The notes beneath the pieces are model-generated. The model saw nothing but the letters and a program-made list of their open reading frames with translations, was not told the origin of the DNA and did no database searches. A DNA stretch of 64,000 bases from Nodosilinea sp. FACHB-131 (lineage in GTDB: Bacteria; Cyanobacteriota; Cyanobacteriia; Phormidesmidales; Phormidesmidaceae), in NCBI RefSeq assembly GCF_014695395.1, contig NZ_JACJOF010000005.1, forward strand, positions 62,001 to 126,000. Direction: 5' to 3'. The first letter of the stretch is position 1, and every line of letters begins with the position of its first letter. Of the stretch, positions 56,524 to 64,000 are shown one piece after another. Both the position numbers and the translations under genes were made by a program.

Positions 56524-57641
56524 CCCCAGGGTCGCCCCCGCCGGTAGTGCAGGAAGGTAAGGCTACTTTTACTGTAGGGTCTGCTTTTTACCGACCCCAA
56601 AGCGCGATCGCCCGCGATCTGGCGGTGCTGGCAGCAGCTATTTATCGCCAGCGCCATGGCCATCTGCGGGTGCTGGACGCGATGACCGGCTGTGGCGTGC
56701 GGCCCTTACGCTACGGGCTGGAGTCTGGAGCTGACTGGGTATGGGCTAATGAAGGAAATCCTGAGCTAGCCGAAGTTTTGGCCCAAAACCTAGCGGCTCT
56801 GCCCGCCGGTGCCTGCCACATCACTCATCAGGATGCCAACCAGGTATTTTTCACCTGCTACCAGCAACGCGACTTTTACGACCTGGTGGATATCGACAAC
56901 TTTGGTAGCCCTGCCCCATACGTGAGCACCGGGCTGTGGGCCACGCGTCTAGGAGGGCTGCTATATCTGACCAGCACCGATGGCCGGGCTACCAGTGGCC
57001 ATGACCCAGAGCGATGTTTGAGAACCTACGGCGCCTGCGGGCGATCGCACCCCGCCGCCCATGAGCAGGGGTTGCGGCTGATAATTGGCCATGCGGGCCA
57101 GACCGCAGCGGCTCGGGGAATGGGTATAGAGCCAGTCTTTTCGCTGTTCACAGGCCAGGTGCATCGGGTCATGGTCCGCCTGGTCAGCAAACCAACGCTG
57201 ACAGAGAGTAACTATGGTTTTGTGGCCTACTGCCACCGCTGCGGCCATTTTCAAACCGCTGATTGGCGACACCTGGGCCGGGTGAATTGCCCATGTGGAG
57301 CGCCAGATCCACCCGTAGTGAGCGGGCCAATGTGGCTAGGTTCGCTCCATGACGCGGCTATGCTAGCGGAGATGCAGGGTTTAGCAGACAGATGGGGATG
57401 GAGTTCCCAGGCCAAGCTGTTGGCCATTATGGCCCAAGAAATCGATCTGCCGCCCTATTACTATCCCCTCGGTGACATTGGGCGGCACGGACAGATGGAT
57501 ATTCCCAACCGCGATCGCTTAATTGCGGCATTGCAGATGAAGGGCTACCAGGCGGCCATTCCATCGGTGGATTGGCAGGGGGTAAAGACCAGTGCGGCGT
57601 TTGAGGCTTGTGTGGCGATCGCCAAAGCCATTCAGTCCTAG
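56520..57641 (+). CDS. Trm1-type tRNA (guanine-N2)-dimethyltransferase
   Basis: The 373-residue protein resembles Trm1, which dimethylates guanosine 26 (and 27 in some bacteria) of tRNA. The SAM-binding region is VLDAMTGCGVRPLRYG. The catalytic motif reads VDIDNFGSPAPYV; in most Trm1 proteins it is DPFGSP, so Pro is Asn here. A zinc-type cluster CHRCGHF...CPCGAP lies at about residues 239-261. Trm1 is common in eukaryotes and archaea and patchy in bacteria. The start is the GTG overlapping the DUF2103 stop. Confidence 0.88.
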   Translation: MTPGSPPPVVQEGKATFTVGSAFYRPQSAIARDLAVLAAAIYRQRHGHLRVLDAMTGCGVRPLRYGLESGADWVWANEGNPELAEVLAQNLAALPAGACHITHQDANQVFFTCYQQRDFYDLVDIDNFGSPAPYVSTGLWATRLGGLLYLTSTDGRATSGHDPERCLRTYGACGRSHPAAHEQGLRLIIGHAGQTAAARGMGIEPVFSLFTGQVHRVMVRLVSKPTLTESNYGFVAYCHRCGHFQTADWRHLGRVNCPCGAPDPPVVSGPMWLGSLHDAAMLAEMQGLADRWGWSSQAKLLAIMAQEIDLPPYYYPLGDIGRHGQMDIPNRDRLIAALQMKGYQAAIPSVDWQGVKTSAAFEACVAIAKAIQS

Positions 57642-57753
57642 GGTTTAAGTAGGACAGGCCTAGAACCCCGAACCATCAGTTTCCATTCCTGCAACCACGC
57701 CTCCCTCCCCCTGTCGCCGTGGCAAGGTGGGGGCAGCGTTAACAAATACCCCC

Positions 57754-59031
57754 ATGAAACACCGATGGATTGGCTGGGCTGTGCTTTCGAGCGGGCTAGC
57801 CGCCCTGGCCTTAGGCTGTGCTCATCTACAGGCCCAGCCCCCTGTTGCCCCCGAACCGGCTCCCTACGACAACTCAGGTGCCCCCCGTTCAGCCCAGGCT
57901 TCCACCGTGGATAAAGAATTGACCCAGGCTCATTTAGATTTTGGCTTTGCTCTGTTTGAGCAGCTGCGTCAAGCGACATCCAATGAGAATGTGCTGGTAT
58001 CGCCAACCAGCGTGGCTCTGGCCTTGGCTATAGCCTACAACGGCGCCAGCGGGGAGACTCAGGCGGCGATCGCCAACACGCTCAAGGTTCAGGGTCTAGA
58101 CATCGATCAGCTCAACGCAGGCAACCAGGCTCTAACTGAATATTTGACGCAGCTCGATCCCGAGGTGGCCCTAGCGATCGCCAATTCCCTTTGGGTAAAC
58201 GAAAGCCTACCGGTGCGGCCTGACTATGTGGAGCGCATGCAGACGGCCTACGCTGCCGAAGTAGCAACTCTTGACTTTAGCCAGCCCGCTGCCACCAATC
58301 GCATCAACCGCTGGGTTAAAGAGAAAACTCGCGATCGCATCCCCACCATTGTCGATCAGCTGCCCCCCGACCAGCTTCTGGTGCTGGTTAACGCCGTCTA
58401 TTTTAAAGGGGCTTGGAGCGAAGCCTTTGACCGCGCCCGCACCGCAGAGCGCCCCTTTACCCTGGCCAGCGGCGAAACCATCCAGCATCCCCTGATGGCC
58501 CAGCAGGACGACTATTTGTATTTGGAAACCGACCAGTTTCAAGCGGTGAGTCTGCCCTACGGCAACGGCGCGCTCAGCTTTGAGGTGATCTTACCCACCC
58601 CCGGCACCGACCTGGCTACCCTATCGGCGCAGCTCACCCCTGAAACCTGGGAGAGCTGGATGGGCCAGATGCGATCACGCCCCGGTGAGATTCAGCTGCC
58701 CAAATTTCAGTTTGAGTACGAAGCCGATCTGATCCCCGCCCTGCAAGCTTTGGGTATGGGCATTGCCTTTGAGGCAGGCCAGGCCGACTTCTCGGGTCTC
58801 ACCGAGCTAGACGCCTTCATTAACCAGGTGCGCCACAAGACCTTTATTGAAGTTAATGAAGCCGGCACCGAAGCCGCTGCTAGCACTGCGATCGGCATCG
58901 CACCCACCTCGGTTGCCCTGCCGCCCGACTCGCCCTTTGAGATGGTGGTCGATCGGCCCTTCTTAGCCGCCATTCGCGATCGCAACACGGGCACGTTGCT
59001 GTTTGTCGGAGCGATCGTTGATCCACGTTAG
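57754..59031 (+). CDS. Serpin-family protein with a lipoprotein signal
   Basis: The 425-residue protein has a lipobox (ALALGC, Cys22) and then a complete serpin fold, with NSLWVNESLPVRPDYVE, LVLVNAVYFKGAWSEAF and the C-terminal FEMVVDRPFLAAIRDRNTGTLLFVGAIVDP. The reactive loop hinge EAGTEAAAST agrees with the inhibitory consensus, so it is probably an inhibitor. The scissile bond is predicted at Thr-Ser in IAPTSV. Target proteases are unknown. I chose the ATG at 57754. Bacterial serpins are uncommon. Confidence 0.94.
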   Translation: MKHRWIGWAVLSSGLAALALGCAHLQAQPPVAPEPAPYDNSGAPRSAQASTVDKELTQAHLDFGFALFEQLRQATSNENVLVSPTSVALALAIAYNGASGETQAAIANTLKVQGLDIDQLNAGNQALTEYLTQLDPEVALAIANSLWVNESLPVRPDYVERMQTAYAAEVATLDFSQPAATNRINRWVKEKTRDRIPTIVDQLPPDQLLVLVNAVYFKGAWSEAFDRARTAERPFTLASGETIQHPLMAQQDDYLYLETDQFQAVSLPYGNGALSFEVILPTPGTDLATLSAQLTPETWESWMGQMRSRPGEIQLPKFQFEYEADLIPALQALGMGIAFEAGQADFSGLTELDAFINQVRHKTFIEVNEAGTEAAASTAIGIAPTSVALPPDSPFEMVVDRPFLAAIRDRNTGTLLFVGAIVDPR

Positions 59032-59125
59032 AGGTGGAGGGGTAGGCGAGTAGGCGGGTAGGCAGGTAGATGGATCAGCTTTAACCCATCCACTCGCCCA
59101 CCCGCCTACCTGCCCACTCCCCTAC
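59032..59125. repeat. Inverted repeat, GGGTAGGC family
   Basis: The left arm (59032-59072) carries GGGTAGGCGAGTAGGCGGGT units. The right arm (59084-59125) carries their reverse complement ACCCGCCTACCTGCCC and related units, with a loop of about 12 nt. It lies between convergent genes and overlaps the stop codon of the minus-strand gene. Confidence 0.85.
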
Positions 59126-60423
59126 TTCCCCCCCCGCTGCTCCAGCAGTCGCTGCCACTCGGAATCGATCTTGTCCTTTTGAGCAATTTCCTGCTCAGTC
59201 AGATCGCTCTCCGTGGTGTAGGCCAGGTTGTCAGTACCCACCACCGTTTGAAGGGTGAGGGTTTGGGCAAAGGCCAGCTTTTCGCGCTGGTCGTCGGTGA
59301 GCTGGCTCAAGACTTCGGCCCGCTGCTCACGCTTGGCATTGCGGGCGGCAATGCGGCTGTTTTGCTGCTGCACCCAGAAGTAACGCACCAGGGGCAGGCC
59401 TAAAAAGCCTGTCCCATAGCCCAAAAGTAGCCAGTAGAGCGAGTTGACCAGGGCGACAACACCGCCAAGATCAGCGACTAGGCTCTGATCCTGCAGCATG
59501 CTGCCCAGCACCAGTGCTCCAATTAAGTTTGCACTGCCCAAAACAATGGCCCCAATAATCTGCCCAGACGTCGCCTGGCTAAACTTACGAGGCGACTCTC
59601 GTAGGAATGGGGGAGGGGTGATGGTGCGCTGCGCCTTGGCCGTCACCTGTAGCTCAGGAAACTGATACACAATGCCGCCCTGAGGGCTGACCTGGGGCAG
59701 TCCGTTAAAGCGGCTGAGCACGGGCACCATGAAGTCTTCCAAATCCTTATCCCAGCCCTTGCCCAGGTCGTCTAGAAATGGGGTGACTTGCTCGGCTACC
59801 ACGGCCCCACCGTTGGCCTGAATTACTTGAGCAACGCTTTGCCAGCGGCGGTCGTCAAGGTCGGCGTTGGGGTTACCGTCGCCAAACAAAAAGGAGAACA
59901 CCGCCTCCAAAAAGTTCAGCTCTGATTTGGTACGAGGCCGACGACGGCGATCGCTTTGGGGGTCAAACAGCCAAAAAATATCGGGCCCTAACCAAACCCG
60001 AGGCAAAAATATCATGCCGCCACCGCCGCTACCGCCGCTGTCATTGTCCTCACGGCCAGCGCTGCTGGCTGCGATCGCGAGGATCGTAATCGCCACCACG
60101 ATCAACACCAGCGACAGTATCAGAACGACCCCAAAGGAAACGCGGATCAGGTAAAACAGCACCCGCCACACCTTTTCCCAGGTCGACTGCCACCGCAGCC
60201 GCCAAGATTTGCTCCACAGCACTGCCTGGATGTTTTTGGGAAAGACGTAGGCGATCTCGCCCGACTCAGCCACTTGGAGATGGGCCTGCACCTCAGAGGC
60301 CAGGGCCAAGACCCCCTGCTGAGCCTCCATTAGGGGCAGACCAGCTTCAGCGGCCACATCCCCCACCGTAACTCGGTAGCCCAACCGCTCTACCGCTTGG
60401 GTAATTGTTTTTGTCTGCGCCAT
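59122..60423 (-). CDS. Conserved membrane protein, winged-helix-like N-terminus, unknown function
   Basis: The 433-residue protein begins with AQTKTITQAVERLGYRVTVGDVAAEAGL, a helix-turn-helix-like segment. A membrane segment (about residues 95-120) follows, then a Gly-rich loop (SGGSGGGG), a soluble middle and two further hydrophobic segments near residues 290-350. The C-terminus is a charged helix. It is conserved in cyanobacteria as far as I recall, without a known role. I chose the ATG at 60423; an extension to 60471 adds 16 residues. curT lies upstream on the same strand. Confidence 0.75.
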   Translation of the reverse strand: MAQTKTITQAVERLGYRVTVGDVAAEAGLPLMEAQQGVLALASEVQAHLQVAESGEIAYVFPKNIQAVLWSKSWRLRWQSTWEKVWRVLFYLIRVSFGVVLILSLVLIVVAITILAIAASSAGREDNDSGGSGGGGMIFLPRVWLGPDIFWLFDPQSDRRRRPRTKSELNFLEAVFSFLFGDGNPNADLDDRRWQSVAQVIQANGGAVVAEQVTPFLDDLGKGWDKDLEDFMVPVLSRFNGLPQVSPQGGIVYQFPELQVTAKAQRTITPPPFLRESPRKFSQATSGQIIGAIVLGSANLIGALVLGSMLQDQSLVADLGGVVALVNSLYWLLLGYGTGFLGLPLVRYFWVQQQNSRIAARNAKREQRAEVLSQLTDDQREKLAFAQTLTLQTVVGTDNLAYTTESDLTEQEIAQKDKIDSEWQRLLEQRGGK

Positions 60424-60530
60424 AAATAAACGAACCCCTGGGTTTAACGATCGCACAACCACCAGTTGCATCTACAACCAGTATAGAAAGCGCGATCGCA
60501 AATCACAGGGGAAGTTAACCGAAAGGAAGT

Positions 60531-60616
60531 GTGAGGGTAAGGGGTGGGGAGGATGAGGGTAGGCACTGGGTTCTTGGGAGGTTTTTACTATATGCCTCCA
60601 CTGCCTACTCCCCACG
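60531..60616. repeat. Inverted repeat, GGGTAGGC family (degenerate)
   Basis: Left units GTGAGGGTAAGGGGTGGGGAGG and GGGTAGGCACTGGG face right units CCTCCACTGCCTACTCCCCACGC. It lies between two minus-strand genes, just beyond the end of curT. The arms are less perfect than in the other copies. Confidence 0.65.
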
Positions 60617-60618
60617 CA

Positions 60619-61056
60619 TTAACGAACCCCGTTACCGAGCACCTGGTCGCGAATGGCGGCAATGTCGCCCAGCAGCTCTTGCCGGTTGGAAGCTTTAAGC
60701 AGGTAGCGATAGAGAAACCAACCGCTATAGATGAGCCCAATCAGCTCAAAGGTAGGAGCCAGCAGGGGAACATCGTTTACGGCTCCCAACAGCGCCAGCA
60801 CCAGTTTGACTGCGATAAACGCCGCGATAATCAGGCCAACGGTGACAATCGGTCGCCGATATCGCTGAATGAACTCAGTCACATAGTCGGGGAGATTGCC
60901 CAACAGTGCAGAGACCTTATCCCACACCTGCTGAATTTGACGAGAGGCTTCATCACCCAGCGCAGAGGCGCTAGAGTCTGAATTTTCAATGATAACCGTG
61001 GGGTCTTCCGGTTCCGTAAACTCTGTGTAAGTGGTGTCTGACTGAAAATCACTCAT
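60619..61056 (-). CDS. curT: CURT1/CAAD-domain thylakoid protein
   Basis: The 145-residue protein has an acidic N-terminus, an amphipathic helix (RQIQQVWDKVSALLGNLPDYV), two membrane segments (RRPIVTVGLIIAAFIAVKLVLALL and LLAPTFELIGLIYSGWFLYRYLL) and a C-terminal amphipathic helix. This is the CAAD/CURT1 fold. The cyanobacterial protein CurT bends thylakoid margins and supports PSII assembly zones. The unknown membrane-protein gene lies downstream. Confidence 0.92.
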   Translation of the reverse strand: MSDFQSDTTYTEFTEPEDPTVIIENSDSSASALGDEASRQIQQVWDKVSALLGNLPDYVTEFIQRYRRPIVTVGLIIAAFIAVKLVLALLGAVNDVPLLAPTFELIGLIYSGWFLYRYLLKASNRQELLGDIAAIRDQVLGNGVR

Positions 61057-61238
61057 GGCTAATGGTCCCAGGGGCTTAGTTAGCAGTAGAAGTCAAGAAT
61101 TACGAAACAAGAATACACTAATTCGCTTAACTTGCTTTGCTTCTTGAAAGTGTTATAAGCCGGATCCTACCGATTTTCCATGTTCCTAAGGACGTAAGTG
61201 TCATAACCACTTGATTGGAAACCCCAAAGGCTATAGCA

Positions 61239-61412
61239 TCACTCTCCCGACAAGCCCTCTAGGGAATCCAAGTAGTTGTAAAGCCGTCGCCGGTCAACAA
61301 TTAGATCTGGATCAGACGACGACCTAGAGCGGGAATTTGAAGACTTTGACGTTGAAGGCCACCGAATAAAACTCGGCCCATCCTCACGGTCTGCCCGATA
61401 TTGTCTGGCCAT
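61239..61412 (-). CDS. Small basic protein, hypothetical
   Basis: The 57-residue frame from the ATG at 61412 has a Ser/Arg-rich middle and the ordered-looking ending DPDLIVDRRRLYNYLDSLEGLSGE, which suggests a short interaction helix. A longer frame from 61475 adds 21 residues without support. There is no strong ribosome-binding site. I consider it likely but not certain to be a gene. Confidence 0.5.
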   Translation of the reverse strand: MARQYRADREDGPSFIRWPSTSKSSNSRSRSSSDPDLIVDRRRLYNYLDSLEGLSGE

Positions 61413-61475
61413 GTATGCCCTCAAAATCAGTCTTAGTACTATACCGAATCCTGTATCTCCCAAAGGGTGAGGCAC

Positions 61476-61847
61476 TTATGTAATCCGACGGACATGTTTG
61501 ACCCCGTTAGAAACGGGAGGGCGGCAAATCAGGTCTACAGCATGCTCAACTGTGAGCTGTGGCGCTCATGGACCTAGCTATTGGACTCTAATACCTAACC
61601 TTGGCCCGTCAACTCAAACCGATGGACAGCCAAGTCTAATTGTTGGCAGCACAAGAATTTCCTAAGTCTTCTACCTAACTACAGATAGCCTGATCGGGCC
61701 AGCATCGTTAAGTTAGGTAACAACACGTCGCAAGCTCTTGACCACTAACGACTCTGTGTACTCAGGAGTTTGCCGCTGGACCTAACCCCCAAGTGGTGTG
61801 GCGTGGCAACTGCTCAGCTGTAACGTATCAATAGAGGCATTTTCACG
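61476..61847. other. Gene-free region upstream of hli
   Basis: No coding frame, RNA gene or long repeat is convincing here. A short palindrome CCCGTT-AGA-AACGGG lies near 61503. The hli promoter must lie within it, but I see no reliable consensus. Confidence 0.5.
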
Positions 61848-62048
61848 ATGGCTAACCCACAAGACAAAGTTACCTACGACGGTCAATTTACCCGCAAGTA
61901 TGGTGAGTACGGGACTAAGTTCGAATTTGGGTCTAACCCCAGCGCCGAACTCTGGAACGGTCGTCTCGCCATGATTGGTTTTCTCGGCGCCCTGCTGGTT
62001 GAACTGACTACTGGCCAAGGGTTTTTCCACTGGCTGGGTCTGTTCTAA
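61848..62048 (+). CDS. hli: High-light-inducible protein (one-helix chlorophyll-binding)
   Basis: The 66-residue protein has the chlorophyll-binding motif [25 protein letters not shown], with Glu and Asn as pigment ligands, in its single membrane helix. The polar N-terminus (residues 1-30) is on the stromal side. HLIPs dissipate energy and bind nascent PSII or chlorophyll synthase. The start is the ATG at 61848. A very strong terminator follows. Confidence 0.95.
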   Translation: MANPQDKVTYDGQFTRKYGEYGTKFEFGSNPSAELWNGRLAMIGFLGALLVELTTGQGFFHWLGLF

Positions 62049-62084
62049 TTGAAGCAGCTTCATTACCCATTGCTGCCTGAAGGG

Positions 62085-62131
62085 CAGATCTCAAAAGAGG
62101 ACGCTATGTCAGCGTCCTCTTTTGAGATCTG
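62085..62131 (+). terminator. Rho-independent terminator after hli
   Basis: A perfect 21-bp stem (62085-62105 with 62111-62131; it contains CAGATCTCAAAAGAGGACGC) has a 5-nt loop ATGTC. The T-run is inside the 3' arm, and TTCGTTTT follows. The length of the stem makes it also a possible RNA-stability element for the hli transcript. Confidence 0.88.
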
Positions 62132-62386
62132 GTTCGTTTTAGCCGCACAACACAGCTAAAACAGTTGGCAGCAGTTTCCACTAGAGAACTGTTGGTTAGG
62201 CAACCCGCCACGGCCTCTCGATGAGACAGTTTCAATCCTCCTACCCGCTCATCGGTCAGTAGCCAAAGTCAAACGTTATATAATCTATATTCTTATCCCG
62301 CATTTTATCCCGCATTGAGAGTAGGTTTCTCAGTATCAAAACTGCACCTCCTCAGCAGGGTTAAAGCATCTCAGGTTCAGGAGTAG
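62132..62386. other. Gene-free region upstream of hflX
   Basis: The stretch between the hli terminator and hflX holds a TATAAT at about 62279-62284 that could be a -10 element, without a convincing -35. No coding frame is visible apart from the hflX start region. Confidence 0.4.
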
Positions 62387-64000
62387 GTTGACCTTATCGA
62401 AACCATCTATGGCAATTTAAAGGGCCTCAAGCCCAGCCAGCTCAAGCAGCTACAGCGCATTTATCACCAGCGGCTGCCGGGGGATTGTGTAGTGACCCCC
62501 GAGTTTGCCCAGCGACTAGCGGCAGTGAGTACCGACATCGACAGCCCCCTATGCGCTTACGTCAACCGACGCGGTCAGGTAATTCGGGTGGGGGTAGGCA
62601 CCCTGCGGCAGACCCAAATTCCCCCTTCAGAGCTGCCCCGCTATGGGGCTGAGCGCCTCAGCGGCATCCGCTGTATTGCCACCCAGTTTGAGTCCGACCC
62701 ACCCAGCGACGCCATTCTGACCACCATGGCCCTACAGCGGCTAGATGTGCTGGCGGTAGTGGCATTGACGGGCACCGGCTTCACCCGTCGTGGTGGTGGT
62801 GCCACGGGCTACATCCAGAGCACTTACCTGGCCCACCTGGTGCCTCACCCCGAGCAGCGCTGGTTGGTATCGGCCCCCACTGACTTAGACGATCTGGCTC
62901 AGCAAGACTTTCTTGCCCTAGCTGAAGGGCTAGAGGCCGAGTTTAGCCGCGCCTTTACGGCTCTACAGGTAGAGGATGAGCGCGATCGCGTCCTGGTTGT
63001 CGGCCTATTTACCAACAATCAAACCCTCGAACACTTTGAGCACCGTCTCGAAGAGCTAGAGCGCCTAGTCGATAGCGCGGGCGGCGAAGTGCTAGAAACC
63101 ATGTTTCAAAAACGTCCTCGCCCCCATCCTCAGACCGTGCTAGGGGCCGGTAAGGTGCAGGAAGTGGCCTTGGCGGCCCAGACCGTAGGGGCCAATCTAA
63201 TCGTGTTCGATCGCGACCTCTCCCCCATGCAGGTGCGCAACCTGGAAGATATGGTGGGCCTGCGCGTGGTCGATCGCACCGAGCTGATTCTCGATATCTT
63301 TGCCCAGCGAGCCAAAAGTGGTGCCGGCAAGCTCCAGGTAGAGCTGGCCCAGCTGGAGTACCAGATGCCTCGGCTGAAGGGGCGCGGTCAGTCCTTGTCG
63401 CGGCAGGGGGGCGGCATCGGCACTCGAGGCCCAGGGGAAACCAAACTGGAGACCGAGCGCCGGGCCATTCAGCGGCGCATTCAGCGGCTCCAGCAGGAGG
63501 TAAACCAGCTTCAGGCCCATCGCGCTCGGCTGCGCCACCGGCGCCAGGACGATAACCTGCCCTCGATCGCCGTGGTGGGTTACACCAACGCGGGCAAGTC
63601 AACCTTGGTCAACACCCTGACCAACGCCGAGGTCTACGCCGCCGACCAGCTATTTGCCACCCTCGACCCCACCACTCGCCGCCTGGCCATCACCAACCCC
63701 GACACTAACGAAACTACCCAACTGGTGGTCACCGATACGGTGGGCTTCATCGAAGAGCTGCCCGCCTCGCTAATGGATGCCTTTCGCGCCACCCTCGAAG
63801 AGGTCACAGAGGCCGATGCCCTGCTCCACGTGGTGGATGTGTCGCATCCCGCCTGGCAAGACCAGATTCATTGGGTAATGCGCATTCTCAAGGACATGCC
63901 GATTGTGCCGGGGCCGATGCTGCTGGTGTTTAACAAGGCCGATCGGGTGGGCAGCGACGTGCTGGCGATCGCCCAAGAGGAGTATCCACAAGCTCTGTTT
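62387..64000 (+). CDS. hflX: GTPase HflX (3' part beyond window)
   Basis: HflX is a ribosome-associated GTPase that splits stalled ribosomes. Conserved coding sequence begins IETIYGNLKGLKPSQLKQL at about 62396 and runs to the right edge. The HflX domain motif GTRGPGETKLETERR, the G1 GYTNAGKST, G3 DTVGF and G4 NKAD are all present. The frame has an in-frame TAG at 62384-62386 and then GTT-GAC-CTT-ATC, so no ATG/GTG/TTG is available at the expected start. AGGAG is at 62379-62383. The first in-frame GTG is at 62492, inside the conserved N-terminus. Confidence 0.9.

Noticed and set aside
61215-61223. TTGGAAAC, similar to the loop of Yfr2-type small RNAs
   Set aside because: The surrounding bases do not form the expected stem and no terminator follows, so the short motif is not enough.
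63009-63602. Minus-strand open frames opposite hflX
   Set aside because: The plus strand encodes a clear HflX with GTPase motifs; the reverse frames are Pro/Arg-rich shadows.

Overview
The window is chromosomal DNA of a cyanobacterium. The evidence is the very frequent HIP1 octamer GCGATCGC, genes restricted to oxygenic phototrophs (psb28, psbU, a CyanoP-type psbP-like gene, ycf54, hli, curT, a cyclophilin-38 homologue, two cyAbrB/DUF families typical of the phylum), and a GC-rich, closely spaced gene layout. Long intergenic inverted repeats and many two-component proteins suggest a larger filamentous genome (Leptolyngbya/Nodosilinea-like), but the genus is an inference. I see about 64 genes, no tRNA or rRNA, no CRISPR array and no transposase or prophage.

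Layout. 1-2.6 kb: partial NlpC/P60 peptidase, an unknown membrane protein and a cyAbrB regulator, all on the minus strand. 2.9-4.3 kb: Rrf2 regulator overlapping cobD/cbiB. 4.5-10.7 kb: ddl, a VOC protein, a small cyanobacterial protein, plsY, a fasciclin lipoprotein, a GPH-type transporter and a lipoprotein. 10.8-14.3 kb: psb28, moaB, a DUF3598 protein and purD. 14.4-18.5 kb (minus): REC-histidine kinase with an Rcp1-like regulator, then DUF3326, a small protein, a ferredoxin and a 57-residue protein. 18.7-22 kb (plus): DUF2854, a lipobox-bearing methyltransferase, CyanoP and Maf. 22.1-26 kb: acpP-fabF-tkt. 26.3-33.6 kb: a four-gene signalling locus (CHASE3/GAF hybrid kinase, cheR, a REC-less cheB, a second hybrid kinase). 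33.7-42 kb: DUF2227, nadB, psbU, a lipoprotein, folD-crtE-DUF212, a secreted protein, ycf54 and pdxJ. 42-48 kb: BY-kinase-like and Wza-like export genes, divergent from a Gfo/Idh oxidoreductase and an epimerase. 48-54 kb: cofH, a secreted protein, pyrF-accB-efp, cyclophilin-38 and thiL. 54.3-59 kb: a histidine kinase, clpS, DUF2103, trm1 and a lipoprotein serpin. 59.1-64 kb: an unknown membrane protein, curT, a small ORF, hli and the start of hflX.

The genes are mostly core metabolism (cell wall, fatty acid, purine/pyrimidine, NAD, folate, B6, thiamine, cobalamin, FO, isoprenoid and Calvin-cycle steps) with photosynthesis assembly factors scattered among them. The accessory interest lies in the CheR/CheB-kinase locus, the polysaccharide-export pair, the lipoprotein serpin and the lipobox methyltransferase.

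The most unusual non-coding feature is a set of at least seven intergenic inverted repeats. Their arms are built from short degenerate tandem units of three styles (GGGTAGGC-like, TTTAGGG/TTCAGGG-like, CAAAACT-like). At two loci one family is nested inside another in the same order. Further palindromic or MITE-like elements lie at 11.8, 17.7, 21.1 and 39.7 kb. The hflX reading frame at the right edge lacks a standard start codon where the conserved N-terminus begins.
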